Source of the DNA: VYDC01 sp963667515
GTDB taxonomy: Bacteria; Chloroflexota; Dehalococcoidia; UBA2979
Length of the DNA: 64,000 bases
Direction: 5' to 3'
NCBI GenBank assembly: GCA_963667515.2
Contig: CAXXXY010000008.1
Span: 248,001-312,000, forward strand
Part shown: positions 50,842 to 59,673 of the stretch, piece by piece
Numbering within the stretch: position 1 is the first letter of the stretch
Layout: each line of letters begins with the position of its first letter
The notes under the pieces: model-generated
Told to the model about the DNA's origin: nothing
Database searches by the model: none
The model's input: the letters and a program-made list of their open reading frames with translations, nothing else
Program-made: the position numbers and the translations under genes

Positions 50842-51639
50842 TCACGCTCCCGCCACGTGCGCCGCGAAGGCGAGCGAGTTGAAGGCGGCGTGGGCCGCGA
50901 TCGGGATCCACAGCGACTCCGACTGCTCCATGGCCCATGCGAAGACCATCCCCACGGCGGTGAACGGCACCAGCACGCTGGGGTTGACGTGAAAGAGCCC
51001 GAAGAGCAGCCCCGACAGCGCGAGCGCCGGGAGGACGCGCCAGTAGCCGCGGAGCCCGCGGAAGAGCAACCCGCGGAAGAAGAGCTCCTCACCGAGCGGC
51101 GCCGCGACCACCACCGCGACGCCCAGCAGCGCCAGCGTCGCGATCCCCTGGTCGGCGTCGCTGGGGAGCGGGTTGCCGCCGTCGAGCGCCGAGGCGTCGA
51201 TGCCGAGCGCCTCCAGCAGCACGAGCAGCGCCTGGTAGAGCCCGAGCATCACGTAGGCGCCGATCAGCGCGGCCGGCAGCAGCCCCCAGCGCGCCGGGCG
51301 GCGGAGGCCGAGCTCGCCGAGGCCGATGCCGCGGCGCCGCGCGAGCAGCAGCACCAGGCCGGCCAGCGACGCCTCGAAGCCGACCGTCGCGCCCGCGGCC
51401 CAGAGGTCGCGGTCGCGGCCCTCGGCGCCAAGGGCGACCGCGAGGCCGATCAGCCCGAAGACGACCAGCAGCGAGCCCAGCAGCCCCCCGACGCCCAGCA
51501 GCAGGTCGGAGACGCGCCACGGCGGGCTCGCGAACGGCGGCACGTCGCGGCCGCCGGGGCCGGGCGACGCGCGGGCCGCGCCCGCCATCCCATCCGCCAG
51601 GGCTGGCACGGCCGGTGCGGTCGGCGAATCGAGAAACAC
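50842..51639 (-). CDS. CPBP (Abi/CAAX) family intramembrane protease inside the trp operon
   Basis: A 265-residue polytopic membrane protein with ~7-8 hydrophobic segments. The three family motifs are present: EELFFRGLLF (EExxxR), LFGLFHVNPS (FxxxH) and AAHAAFNSLA (HxxxN). Members process prenylated or other membrane proteins, and some give bacteriocin immunity. It lies between trpB and trpA with gaps of 4 and 2 bp, so it must be expressed with them. A role in tryptophan metabolism is not known; it may be a passenger. Confidence 0.88.
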   Translation of the reverse strand: MFLDSPTAPAVPALADGMAGAARASPGPGGRDVPPFASPPWRVSDLLLGVGGLLGSLLVVFGLIGLAVALGAEGRDRDLWAAGATVGFEASLAGLVLLLARRRGIGLGELGLRRPARWGLLPAALIGAYVMLGLYQALLVLLEALGIDASALDGGNPLPSDADQGIATLALLGVAVVVAAPLGEELFFRGLLFRGLRGYWRVLPALALSGLLFGLFHVNPSVLVPFTAVGMVFAWAMEQSESLWIPIAAHAAFNSLAFAAHVAGA

Positions 51640-51643
51640 GGCG

Positions 51644-52858
51644 CTAGAGCGTCACGCCGAGCGCGTCGGCGACGGTGCCCATGTCCTTGTCGCCGCGCCC
51701 CGAGAGGTTCAGCAGCACGATGTCGTCCGGCCCCAGCTCGCGCGCCAGCGGCCCGAGGTGCGCGAGCGCGTGCGAGGGCTCGAGCGCGGGGATGATTCCC
51801 TCCGTGCGGCACAGCAGCTGGAAGCCCTCCAGCGCCTCGGTGTCGGTGACCGCCACGTACTCGGCGCGCTCCGCCGCCTTCAGCCACGAGTGCTCCGGCC
51901 CCACCCCCGGGTAGTCGAGCCCCGCCGAGATCGAGTGCGCCTCGGTGACCTGCCCGTGCTCGTCCTGCAGCAGGTAGGAGAGCGCCCCGTGTAGCACCCC
52001 CGGGCGCCCTGCCGAGAGCGTCGCGGCGTGCCGCCCCTCCAGCCCCTCGCCCGCCGCCTCCACGCCCACGAGGCGCACCGGATCGTCGAGGAAGGCGTGG
52101 AAAAGCCCGATCGCGTTCGAGCCGCCGCCCACGCACGCCACCGCCACGGTGGGCAGCCGGCCCTCCGCCTCCAGCAGCTGCGCCCGCGCCTCGCGGCCGA
52201 TCACGGACTGGAAGTCGCGCACCATCGCCGGGTAGGGGTGCGGCCCGACGACGCTGCCGATCAGGTAGTGCGTGCTCTCGACGTTCGTGACCCAGTCGCG
52301 GATCGCCTCGTTGATCGCGTCCTTCAGCGTGCGCGAGCCCGCGTCGACCGCCCGCACCTCGGCGCCCAGCAGCTTCATGCGGAAGACGTTGAGCGACTGC
52401 CGACGCACGTCCTCCGCCCCCATGTAGACGACGCACTCGAGCCCGAGCAGCGCACATGCGGTGGCCGTCGCGACCCCGTGCTGCCCCGCGCCCGTCTCCG
52501 CGACGACGCGACGCTTCCCCATCCGCAACACCAGCAGCGCCTGCGCGAGCGCGGCGTTGATCTTGTGCGCGCCGGTGTGCGTCAGATCCTCGCGCTTGAG
52601 GTAGATGCGCGGCCCGAGCTCGCGCGAGAGGTTGGCGGCGAAGGTGAGCGGGGTCGGCCGCCCCACGTAGCTCGCGAGCAGCTCGTCGAGCTGGCGGCCG
52701 AAGTGGGGGTCGGCGCGCGCCTCCTTGTACACCGTCTCCAACTCGGCGAGCGCCGGCATCAGCGTCTCCGGGACGTAGCGCCCGCCGAAGTCGCCGAAGC
52801 GGCCGCTCGCGTCGGGCAGCGCTCCGGGGACCGGCCCGGGCGCGGGCGCCGCGCTCAT
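51644..52858 (-). CDS. trpB: Tryptophan synthase beta chain
   Basis: A 404-residue PLP enzyme joining indole and serine. FGDFGGRYVPETLMPAL, KREDLTHTGAHKINAALAQA (PLP Lys), AETGAGQHGVATATACALLG and CVGGGSNAIGLFHAF (phosphate loop) are all present. It is the TrpB1 type that pairs with TrpA. ATG at 52858 overlaps the trpF stop (ATGA). Confidence 0.96.
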   Translation of the reverse strand: MSAAPAPGPVPGALPDASGRFGDFGGRYVPETLMPALAELETVYKEARADPHFGRQLDELLASYVGRPTPLTFAANLSRELGPRIYLKREDLTHTGAHKINAALAQALLVLRMGKRRVVAETGAGQHGVATATACALLGLECVVYMGAEDVRRQSLNVFRMKLLGAEVRAVDAGSRTLKDAINEAIRDWVTNVESTHYLIGSVVGPHPYPAMVRDFQSVIGREARAQLLEAEGRLPTVAVACVGGGSNAIGLFHAFLDDPVRLVGVEAAGEGLEGRHAATLSAGRPGVLHGALSYLLQDEHGQVTEAHSISAGLDYPGVGPEHSWLKAAERAEYVAVTDTEALEGFQLLCRTEGIIPALEPSHALAHLGPLARELGPDDIVLLNLSGRGDKDMGTVADALGVTL

Positions 52859-53601
52859 GTCGAGGCTCCCGCCGCCTTCGCGGCGCGCACGAAGTCCCGC
52901 ACCCGCTCCCCGTCGTGGCGACCGTCGCGCTCGACGCCCGAGGAGACGTCGACGGCCCACGGGCCCACGCGTGCGATCGCCTCGCCCACGTTCTCCGGCG
53001 TCAGCCCGCCCGCGAGCATCATCGGGATCTGCTCCGCGACGCGCACGGCGACCTCCCAGTCGAAGGCCCGACCCGTGCCGCCGCGGTAGGGGCCGTGCGC
53101 GGAGTCGAGCATCAGCGCCACCGCGAAGCCCGGCTCGACGAACTCCATCGGGTCGGACGGGGAGTCGACAGGGGAGACGTGCACCACCTGGATCACCTGC
53201 CGTGCGACCAGCAGGCAGTCCTCCCAGCCCTCGTCGCCCGAGAGCTGCACGAGGTCGATCCCGGCCTCCTCCGCAATCGCGTTCACCTCGTCGATCGGCT
53301 GGTCGGCGAAGACGCCGACGGTGAGCGGCCGCTTCGACCCGAGGTAGGCCTCGATGAGCTGCGCGCCGTGGCGGAACCAGCCCCGCGGCTCCTCGCGGAC
53401 GTGCGGCTGCGCGGGGGGCGGCACCGCGAGCGGCCGTGCCGCCAGCGGCTCGCCCAGCGCGCGCACCATCGCGTTCGCCTGCTGCGCATCTACCCGCCGC
53501 TCCGAGGGCGCGAACATGATGCCGACGAAGTCCGCCCCCGCCTCGGCGGCCGCCAGCACATCCTCCGGCGTGCGGTTGCCGCAGATCTTCACGAGCGTCA
53601 C
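52855..53601 (-). CDS. trpF: Phosphoribosylanthranilate isomerase
   Basis: A 248-residue barrel. VKICGNRTPEDVLAAAEAGA has the catalytic Cys, LMLDSAHGPYRGGTGRAFDW the catalytic Asp, and MLAGGLTPENVGEAI and VDVSSGVERDGRHD the phosphate site. It is longer than usual (~200-220) because of an inserted Pro/Arg-rich segment near residues 60-95 (VPPPAQPHVREEPRGWFRHG). GTG start overlaps the trpC stop (GTGA). Confidence 0.93.
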   Translation of the reverse strand: MTLVKICGNRTPEDVLAAAEAGADFVGIMFAPSERRVDAQQANAMVRALGEPLAARPLAVPPPAQPHVREEPRGWFRHGAQLIEAYLGSKRPLTVGVFADQPIDEVNAIAEEAGIDLVQLSGDEGWEDCLLVARQVIQVVHVSPVDSPSDPMEFVEPGFAVALMLDSAHGPYRGGTGRAFDWEVAVRVAEQIPMMLAGGLTPENVGEAIARVGPWAVDVSSGVERDGRHDGERVRDFVRAAKAAGAST

Positions 53602-54530
53602 GCGCCACCCCGATCCGCGTCGCGAACCCCGACTGCGTCGCCCGTCGCCGGGCTCGGCGTCTCGCCGACCAGCATCAGCTCGCGCGCCGTGGCCGGGAGC
53701 CGACGCGCCCCCGCGAGCACCAGCGCCTCGCCCACCAGCAGCGCGTGCGCCCCGGCCGCGGCCATGCGCCGAGCCTCGGCGGCGCCGCGGATGCCCGACT
53801 CGGCGACCAGCGTCACCTCCGACGGCACGAGCGGCGCGAGCCGCTCGGTCGTCGACAGGTCCTCGTCGAAGCTGCGCAGGTCGCGGTTGTTCACCCCCAC
53901 CACGCGCGCACCCGCGTCGAGGGCGGCGCCCAGCTCCGCCTCGTCGTGCACCTCGACCAGCGGCTCCATCCCCAGCGACCGCGTGCATGCGGTCAGCTCA
54001 TCGAGCGCGCCGGGGGTGAGCATCATCGCTATCAGCAGCGCCGCGTCGGCGCCGTTCGCCCGCGCCTCGCGCAGCTGGTAGGGGTCGAAGATGAACTCCT
54101 TGCGCAGCAGCGCCGGGCGCCCCGCGTCCTCGCCGAGCGCGCCGCGCGCCGCGCGCAGATCGGCGATCGAGCCGTGGAAGAACGCGGGCTCCGTGAGCAC
54201 GGAGACCGCGGCCGCGCCCGCCTCGGCGTAGGCGCCCGCGCGCTGCGCCGCGTCGAGCGCCTCGTCGAGCACGCCCTTCGAGGGCGAGGCGCGCTTCACC
54301 TCGGCGATCAGCCGTAGCCGCGCGCCGGCCGGCGTACGCGCGGCGCCCGAGCGCAACCGCTCGGCGAAGTCGACCTGCCGACCCGGCAGCAGCGCCGCGA
54401 GCGTCGAGAGCTGCGACTCCGGCTGCGCGCGCCGCGTCTCGTCGAGGCGGGCGCGCACCCCCTCGACGATGCGGTCGAGCACCGTATTGGTGCGCCGAAG
54501 GGGGTCCGTGCGCCGCAGCGGATCGGGCAC
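53598..54530 (-). CDS. trpC: Indole-3-glycerol phosphate synthase
   Basis: A 310-residue barrel enzyme. LIAEVKRASPSKGVLDE carries the catalytic Lys region, VLTEPAFFHGSIADLR and LLRKEFIFDPYQLREARANG follow, LVEVHDEAEL and VVGVNNRDLRSFDED complete the signature. The N-terminus has a duplicated DPLRRT unit. GTG at 54530, 5 bp after trpD. The ~20-residue C-terminal tail is low-complexity. Confidence 0.95.
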   Translation of the reverse strand: MPDPLRRTDPLRRTNTVLDRIVEGVRARLDETRRAQPESQLSTLAALLPGRQVDFAERLRSGAARTPAGARLRLIAEVKRASPSKGVLDEALDAAQRAGAYAEAGAAAVSVLTEPAFFHGSIADLRAARGALGEDAGRPALLRKEFIFDPYQLREARANGADAALLIAMMLTPGALDELTACTRSLGMEPLVEVHDEAELGAALDAGARVVGVNNRDLRSFDEDLSTTERLAPLVPSEVTLVAESGIRGAAEARRMAAAGAHALLVGEALVLAGARRLPATARELMLVGETPSPATGDAVGVRDADRGGA

Positions 54531-54535
54531 GCCGC

Positions 54536-55600
54536 TCAGCCCCGGGCCGCGGCGGCGCGGCGGGTCGCCTCCACGAAGGCGCCGACGCGCGCCGCGGCGT
54601 CGCCGCTCTCGATCGCCGCCTGCGCCTGCTCCACGCCCTGCCGCAGCGAGGAGGCAAGGCCCGCGACGTAGAGCCCCGCACCGGCGTTCGCGACCACGAA
54701 GTCGCGCACGGCCGCCGGCCCCTCGCCCGCGAGGACGGAGCGCAACAGCGCCGCGTTCTCCTCGGGCGTGCCGCCGCGCACCTCGTCCAGCGGGTGCGCC
54801 GCCAGCCCGAGGTCGGCCGGCGTCACCGAGCGCCGCGAGACCACGTCGCCGCGCACCTCGAACACCGTCGTCGGGCCCGCGACGGAGATCTCGTCGAGCC
54901 CCTCGTCGCCCGAGACGACGAGCGCGTGGCGCATCCCCAGCCGCGCCAGCGCGTGCGCGAGGCGCTCCGCCAGCGCCGCGTCCGGCACGCCCAGCACGTG
55001 CGCGGTCGCCGAGGCGGGGTTCGTGAGCGGCCCCAGGATGTTGAAGACGGTGCGCACGCCCAGCTCGCGGCGCGGCCCCGCCGCGTGCTTCATCGCCGGG
55101 TGGAACGCCTGCGCGAACATGAAGCCGACGCCCGTGCGCTCGATGCACTCCGCCACCGCCTCGGGCGGCAGCGCGATCTCGGCGCCCAGCGCCTCCAGCA
55201 GATCCGCCGAGCCCGAGCGCGAGGTCATCGCGCGGTTGCCGTGCTTCGCCACGGTCGCGCCCGCGCCGGCCGCGACGAAGGCCGCCGCCGTCGAGACGTT
55301 GAAGGTCTTGACCGCCGAGCCGCCCGTCCCGCAGGTGTCGAGCAGCGGCCCGCGCTCGGTCTGCACGGTGAGCGTATGGTCGCGCATGACGCGCGCCATC
55401 CCCACGATCTCGTCGACCGTCTCGCCCTTGAGCCGCAGCGCGACCAGGAAGCCGCCGAGCTGCGCGGGCGTCGCCTCGCCCGCCATGATCTCGCGCATCG
55501 CGGCGGCGGCCTCGGCCTCGCCGAGGTCGCGGCGCTCCTCGACCAGCGCGGCGATCGCGGCGCGCATGCCGGCGTCCCCCGCGACCGCGTCGGCCGTCAT
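54536..55600 (-). CDS. trpD: Anthranilate phosphoribosyltransferase
   Basis: A 354-residue enzyme transferring phosphoribose from PRPP to anthranilate. LLDTCGTGGSAVKTFNVSTA is the PRPP-binding KTF signature; KHGNRAMTSRSGSADLLEAL, FNILGPLTNPASA and SGDEGLDEISVAGPT are also present. ATG at 55600 overlaps the trpG stop as TGATG; a GTG one codon earlier (55603) is possible. Confidence 0.96.
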   Translation of the reverse strand: MTADAVAGDAGMRAAIAALVEERRDLGEAEAAAAMREIMAGEATPAQLGGFLVALRLKGETVDEIVGMARVMRDHTLTVQTERGPLLDTCGTGGSAVKTFNVSTAAAFVAAGAGATVAKHGNRAMTSRSGSADLLEALGAEIALPPEAVAECIERTGVGFMFAQAFHPAMKHAAGPRRELGVRTVFNILGPLTNPASATAHVLGVPDAALAERLAHALARLGMRHALVVSGDEGLDEISVAGPTTVFEVRGDVVSRRSVTPADLGLAAHPLDEVRGGTPEENAALLRSVLAGEGPAAVRDFVVANAGAGLYVAGLASSLRQGVEQAQAAIESGDAAARVGAFVEATRRAAAARG

Positions 55601-56214
55601 CACGCCCCCCCGCCGGCGCCCGCCGACGAACGCGCCGCGGCCGGCAGCTCGAGGAAGTTGCGCAGCAGGTCATGCCCGGCGGCGGTCGCGATCGACTCGG
55701 GGTGGAACTGCACGCTCTCTATCGGGAGCGAGCGGTGGCGGAGCCCCATGATCACCCCGCTCTCCGCGCGCGCCGTCACCTCCAGCTCCGCGGGGAGCGA
55801 GTCCGGGGCCACGGCCAGCGAATGATAGCGAATCGCCTCCAGCGGATCGGGCAGCCCCGCGAAGACCCCGCGCCCGTCGTGCGTCACCTGCGAGGTCTTG
55901 CCGTGCAGGATCTCCCCCGCCGGCGCGACGCGCCCGCCGAACGCCTGCCCCACACACTGGTGCCCCAGGCACACGCCGAGCAGCGGGATCGGCGTCTCGC
56001 CCGCGGCCACCGCGCGCACCAGCGGCACGGAGACGCCGGCCTCGTCAGGGGTGCGCGGCCCGGGCGAGATCACGATGCGCTCCGGCCCCAGAGCCAGCGC
56101 GTCCTCGACGGTGATCTCGTCGTTGCGGTGCACCACGATCTCGGCGCCCAGCTCGCCGAGGTACTGGTAGAGGTTGAAGGTGAACGAGTCGTAGTTGTCG
56201 ATGAGCAACAGCAT
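55600..56214 (-). CDS. trpG: Anthranilate synthase glutamine amidotransferase subunit
   Basis: A 204-residue class I amidotransferase giving ammonia to TrpE. LLIDNYDSFTFNLYQYLGEL, ISPGPRTPDEAG, LLGVCLGHQCVGQAFGG (nucleophile Cys) and SVQFHPESIAT (His-Glu) are complete. It may also serve para-aminobenzoate synthase as no separate pabA is seen. ATG overlaps the preceding stop (TGATG). Confidence 0.96.
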   Translation of the reverse strand: MLLLIDNYDSFTFNLYQYLGELGAEIVVHRNDEITVEDALALGPERIVISPGPRTPDEAGVSVPLVRAVAAGETPIPLLGVCLGHQCVGQAFGGRVAPAGEILHGKTSQVTHDGRGVFAGLPDPLEAIRYHSLAVAPDSLPAELEVTARAESGVIMGLRHRSLPIESVQFHPESIATAAGHDLLRNFLELPAAARSSAGAGGGA

Positions 56215-57212
56215 CACGGCTTCCCTGTCTGAGCCCGCAGCTCGCCCGTCACAGCGGGCGCGCGGGCTGCCGCCTCGATGGCGTCCGCCATCCGCGCCAG
56301 CTGCGCCGCGTGCTCGTGGTCGTGCGCGGCGATCTTCGCGACGCGGTTCGCGATCGTCACCGCGCCCCGCTCGGCGTGCAGGCCGTAGGCGCCGAGCTGC
56401 TCCTCGCCGAGCGGCGCGAGCCACGCCTCCGTCTCGGCGCGCGCCCGGACGAGCCGCGCCCGCGCCTCCGCCTCGCCGAGCGCCTCCCGCGAGCGCTGCT
56501 CCGCCTCCCACTGTCCCTCGTTGAAGGGGCGCCACGCGTGCCCCGGCAGCTCCAGCAGCCGCCGCGCCTCCGCCGCGTAGTAGGCCTCGACGCTCGCCAC
56601 GTGCGCCAGCACGTCGAGCGGGGTCCAGGCACCGTCGAGCGGTCGCTCGCGCGCGCCCGCGGGCAGCGCCTCGAACGCCGCGAGCAGCTCGGCACGCGCC
56701 TCGGCGAGCTCGGCCGCCAGCGCCGCCGCCGAGCGCGGCGCTGCCTCGAGGCCGGCGCCCGGCTCGCGCGCCAGCTCGGCGCCCAGCTCCTGCACTAGCC
56801 ACGCGCGCAGCTCCGGCAGCAGCGCCTCGCCGAGGGCGGGCGACCCGGCCTCGGGCTCCCCGGCGAGCGCGGCCGCGCCCACCCACGCCGCGTCCGCGTA
56901 GTCGCGGCCACCGAAGCGCGGCTCGCCGCCCCAGCCCGTGCACGCGAAGGCGTTCACCACCACGCGCGCGCCCCCCGCACCCACGAGGTAGAATGTCTCG
57001 GCGAACTCGTAGGGACCGGGCTCCACGTGCAGCCGCTCGCGGAGGGCGCGCTCCAGCGCCTCCTCCACCAGCTCGTGCGGCGCCACCAGGTCCATCGGCA
57101 GCGACCAGCGCCCGGCGAAGGCGCCGTCGTCGTCGCGGTGGCGGACGAGCAGCACGCGCCCGTCCTCGCGCGCGAGCAGGGCGGCGGCGGCGACCGCGGG
57201 CGGCGAGGCCAT
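56214..57212 (-). CDS. Nudix-like/DinB fusion protein inside the trp operon
   Basis: A 332-residue two-domain protein. Residues ~1-140 have a Nudix fold (GRVLLVRHRDDDGAFAGRWS) but a degenerate Nudix box: the REXXEEXGU core reads ERALRERLHVE, without the key Glu pair. Residues ~165-310 are a DinB-like four-helix bundle (DGAWTPLDVLAHVASVEAYY and KIAAHDHEHAAQLARM with metal His). It sits between trpE (10-bp gap) and trpG (TGATG overlap), so it is translated within the operon. No such partner is known to me in tryptophan synthesis. Confidence 0.8.
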   Translation of the reverse strand: MASPPAVAAAALLAREDGRVLLVRHRDDDGAFAGRWSLPMDLVAPHELVEEALERALRERLHVEPGPYEFAETFYLVGAGGARVVVNAFACTGWGGEPRFGGRDYADAAWVGAAALAGEPEAGSPALGEALLPELRAWLVQELGAELAREPGAGLEAAPRSAAALAAELAEARAELLAAFEALPAGARERPLDGAWTPLDVLAHVASVEAYYAAEARRLLELPGHAWRPFNEGQWEAEQRSREALGEAEARARLVRARAETEAWLAPLGEEQLGAYGLHAERGAVTIANRVAKIAAHDHEHAAQLARMADAIEAAARAPAVTGELRAQTGKP

Positions 57213-57222
57213 CGCGCTCCCC

Positions 57223-58707
57223 CTAGTAGCCGAGGCTGCCGGCCGGCACGCGGCTCGCCCGGCCCTCGGCGTCGTCGATCGCGGCCAGCAGCGCCCCCGC
57301 CTTGTGCTGCGTCTCCTCGAACTCGCGCTCGGGGACGGAGTCGTAGACCAGGCCGCCGCCCGCCTGCACGTGGGCCACGCCGTCGCGCATCAGCACCGTG
57401 CGGATGGTGATGCAGGTCTCGACGTTCCCCGACATGTCGAAGAAGCCCACCGCGCCCGCGTAGGGCCCGCGGCGGTCGGGCTCCAGCTCCGCGATCAGCT
57501 CCATCGCGCGGATCTTCGGCGCGCCCGACACCGTGCCCGCGGGGAACGAGGCGCGCAGCGCGTCGTAGGGCGAGAGGCCGGCGCGCAGCCGCCCCTCCAC
57601 GTGCGACACCATGTGAATCACGTGCGAGTAGTGCTCCAGATCGAAGCGCTGCGTGACGGCGACGCTGCCGATCTCCGCGACCCGCCCCACGTCGTTGCGC
57701 CCGAGGTCCAGCAGCATCACGTGCTCCGCGCGCTCCTTCGGGTCCGCCAGCAGCTCCTCGCCGAGCCGCGCGTCCTCCTCGGCGGTGGCGCCGCGCCGGC
57801 GCGTGCCCGCGATCGGGTGGTTCTCCACGCGCCCGTCCTCGATCTTCACCAACAGCTCGGGCGACGCCCCCACGAGGCAGGCGTCGTCGAAGCGCAGGAA
57901 GTACATGTACGGCGACGGGTTGATCGCGCGCAGCGAGCGGTAGACCTCGAAGGGGTGCGCCCCCGTGCGGCGCGAGAAGCGCTGCGAGAGCACCATCTGG
58001 ATCGCGTCGCCCGCCTCGATGTACTCGCGCGTGCGCTCCACCGCCGCGAGGTAGTCCGCGCGCTCCCAGTTGGACGTCACGGGCTCGCCCGAGGGGCCGT
58101 CCAGCGGCGCGTACGGCAGCGTCGACAGCGGCTGCGCCAGCCGCTCGACCAGCTCGTCGATGCGCCACTGCGCCTGCCGGTACGCGGCCTCCACGTCGCC
58201 GTCGAGGCGGACGTGCGCCACCACCTTCATCGTGTGCAGCAGGTGATCGAAGACCACCAGCGTGTCGGTGAACATCAGCCACGACTCCGGCACGCCCAGC
58301 ACGTCGCGCTCGGGCGGCCGCACGCGCGGCTCGAAGTGGGAGACCGCCTCGTAGCCGATGTAGCCGACCGCGCCGCCGTGGAAGCGCGGCAGCCCCGGCA
58401 CGCGCGTCGCGCGCCAGCGCTGAAGCTCCTCCTCGACGGCGCGCAGCGGATCGCCGTCCGAGGCCTCGCAGCTCAGCACGCGGAACGGCTCCGTACCGAT
58501 GAAGGAGTAGCGCCCCATGCGCTCGCCGCCCTCGGCCGACTCCAGCAGGAACGAGTACGGGCCGCGCGCCAGCTTCAGGTAGGCCGAGACCGGCGTCTCC
58601 AGGTCCGCGCGCACCTCGCGGTAGATCGGGACCACCGTCTCGCCGCGGGCGCGCGCCTCCGCGGCCAGTTGCTGCACCTCGTCGAGCGTCGGGATGTGCT
58701 CGCTCAC
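57223..58707 (-). CDS. trpE: Anthranilate synthase component I
   Basis: A 494-residue chorismate-using enzyme. YSFLLESAEGGERMGRYSFI includes the LLES element for tryptophan feedback binding; the catalytic half has QRFSRRTGAHPFEVYRSLRA, PIAGTRRRGATAEED, LLDLGRNDVGRVAEIGSVAV, FPAGTVSGAPKIRAMELIAE and AGGGLVYDSVPEREFEETQH. GTG at 58707 after GGGAGACGCG. First gene of the trp operon, behind a T-box leader, so it is controlled both by uncharged tRNA-Trp and allosterically. Confidence 0.96.
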   Translation of the reverse strand: MSEHIPTLDEVQQLAAEARARGETVVPIYREVRADLETPVSAYLKLARGPYSFLLESAEGGERMGRYSFIGTEPFRVLSCEASDGDPLRAVEEELQRWRATRVPGLPRFHGGAVGYIGYEAVSHFEPRVRPPERDVLGVPESWLMFTDTLVVFDHLLHTMKVVAHVRLDGDVEAAYRQAQWRIDELVERLAQPLSTLPYAPLDGPSGEPVTSNWERADYLAAVERTREYIEAGDAIQMVLSQRFSRRTGAHPFEVYRSLRAINPSPYMYFLRFDDACLVGASPELLVKIEDGRVENHPIAGTRRRGATAEEDARLGEELLADPKERAEHVMLLDLGRNDVGRVAEIGSVAVTQRFDLEHYSHVIHMVSHVEGRLRAGLSPYDALRASFPAGTVSGAPKIRAMELIAELEPDRRGPYAGAVGFFDMSGNVETCITIRTVLMRDGVAHVQAGGGLVYDSVPEREFEETQHKAGALLAAIDDAEGRASRVPAGSLGY

Positions 58708-58763
58708 CGCGTCTCCCGGGGGGCTCCCCGCGGACGGCGCCGCACGCCGCCCCTGCCTTCGAT

Positions 58764-58795
58764 GCAAAAGGACCATCGCCCCGGGGCGATGGTCC
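58764..58795 (-). terminator. T-box-controlled transcription terminator
   Basis: A perfect palindrome on both strands (58770-58795: GGACCATCGCCCC then GGGGCGATGGTCC) followed on the minus strand by TTTTGC. This is a strong intrinsic terminator located directly after the T-box sequence and ~60 bases before trpE, where attenuation is expected. Confidence 0.88.
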
Positions 58796-59105
58796 TGATC
58801 GCGGTGCCACCCGTCTTCCGCGCGCCGCACCCCGCGAAGGGCGCGCGTCGCGCGCTCTGCCAGGCACGGCCGCGGCACGCGAGGCGCTCGGTGCCTCCGC
58901 GCGGGCGATGCCCTGGGCATGGATAACGGCGCCCACACCGCCGACGCCTACTGGGTCGCGAGCTCGCTCGCGCCGTTCGGGCCGGGACTCCCGGGTCCAT
59001 TTCCGCCGACGCCATGGGGCCGGGCTCTCAGCGCCCCCGGCTCTCTGTGCCCCGCGTCTCGGCGTACTTCTCCCGATCCACGTCGTTCGCCCTGCGATGC
59101 CGTGA
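58764..59105 (-). ncRNA. T-box riboswitch leader (tRNA-Trp specifier)
   Basis: The minus-strand leader of trpE contains GGGTGGCACCGCG (58800-58812), the conserved T-box sequence that pairs with the tRNA acceptor end. Upstream are AGAAGTA (stem I bulge), CAGAGAG and GCTGAGAGCCC elements, CAGTAGGCGTCGGC and CCGTTATCC (stem III region). The specifier loop GGAAATGGACC contains TGG (58999-58997), a tryptophan codon. Uncharged tRNA-Trp would stabilise the antiterminator and allow transcription of the trp operon. Confidence 0.9.
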
Positions 59106-59112
59106 CCGATCG

Positions 59113-59142
59113 AGGCTACGGCCGCCCGTCGAGGCGTGTCAA
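59113..59142 (-). promoter_or_regulatory. trp operon promoter
   Basis: Minus strand TTGACA (59142-59137), an 18-base spacer, and TAGCCT (59118-59113), ending about 10 bases before the first recognisable T-box leader bases. The consensus -35 and position make it the likely start of the ~400-base leader. Confidence 0.72.
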
Positions 59143-59156
59143 CGAGCGTCGCGCGC

Positions 59157-59611
59157 CTACCTGCGGGGCCGCGCGAGGTTCTTCGCGAACACCGATTCCT
59201 CGGGCAGGGCGTGGTAGCCGACCGAGCGCCACAGCTCGATGGCGCCGGGCGAGTCATGGAAGACGCGGAGCGAGATGCGACGCGCGCCGAGGTGCCCCAG
59301 CCGCGCCTCCACCTCCCCGATGAGCCGCGTCGCGATCCCGCGCCGCCGCCACTGCGGGTGCACCGCGAGCCGGTAGAGGCCCGCGCGCCAGCCGTCCCAC
59401 CCGCCGATCAGCGTCCCCACCAGGCGCCCGTCCGCCTCCGCGACGACGAAGAGACCGTCCCCGTGCGCCAGCCGCCGTTCGAGCGCGTCCAGGTCGTCGG
59501 TGGGGCTCGGGACCGCGTCCGCCGCGCGCCACACTCGAGCACCGCATCGAGGTCCGCGCGCGCGCACTCGCGCAGCGTCACGGCAGGCGGCGGCGCGTCG
59601 AGGCTCGTCAC
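59157..59611 (-). pseudogene. GNAT acetyltransferase gene with a one-base frameshift
   Basis: GTG at 59611 begins TSLDAPPPAVTLRECARADL then DAVLE. At ~59533 the frame changes to VWRAADAVPSPTDDLDALER, then VVAEADGRLVGTLIGGWDGW, the acetyl-CoA motif HPQWRRRGIATRLIGEVEAR and FHDSPGAIELWRSVGYHALP. GAGTGTGG in place of GAGGTGTGG (one G missing) accounts for the break. Re-initiation inside might yield a shortened protein, but as it stands the gene is disrupted. Confidence 0.8.
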
Positions 59612-59673
59612 GGCGCCTCCCACTCGTGCGCGAGCAGCCCGTCGACGACGGCGTCGCGCAGTCCGCTCGCCTC
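59608..59673 (-). pseudogene. C-terminal remnant of a RimL-type acetyltransferase
   Basis: The minus strand reads GLRDAVVDGLLAHEW and a stop TGA overlapping the GTG of the gene at 59611. This parallels the end RDTVVYAMLAHE-stop of the intact acetyltransferase at 60435-60995. Directly upstream in frame is the TAG of the DUF4386 remnant, so only the last ~20 codons survive. Confidence 0.5.
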
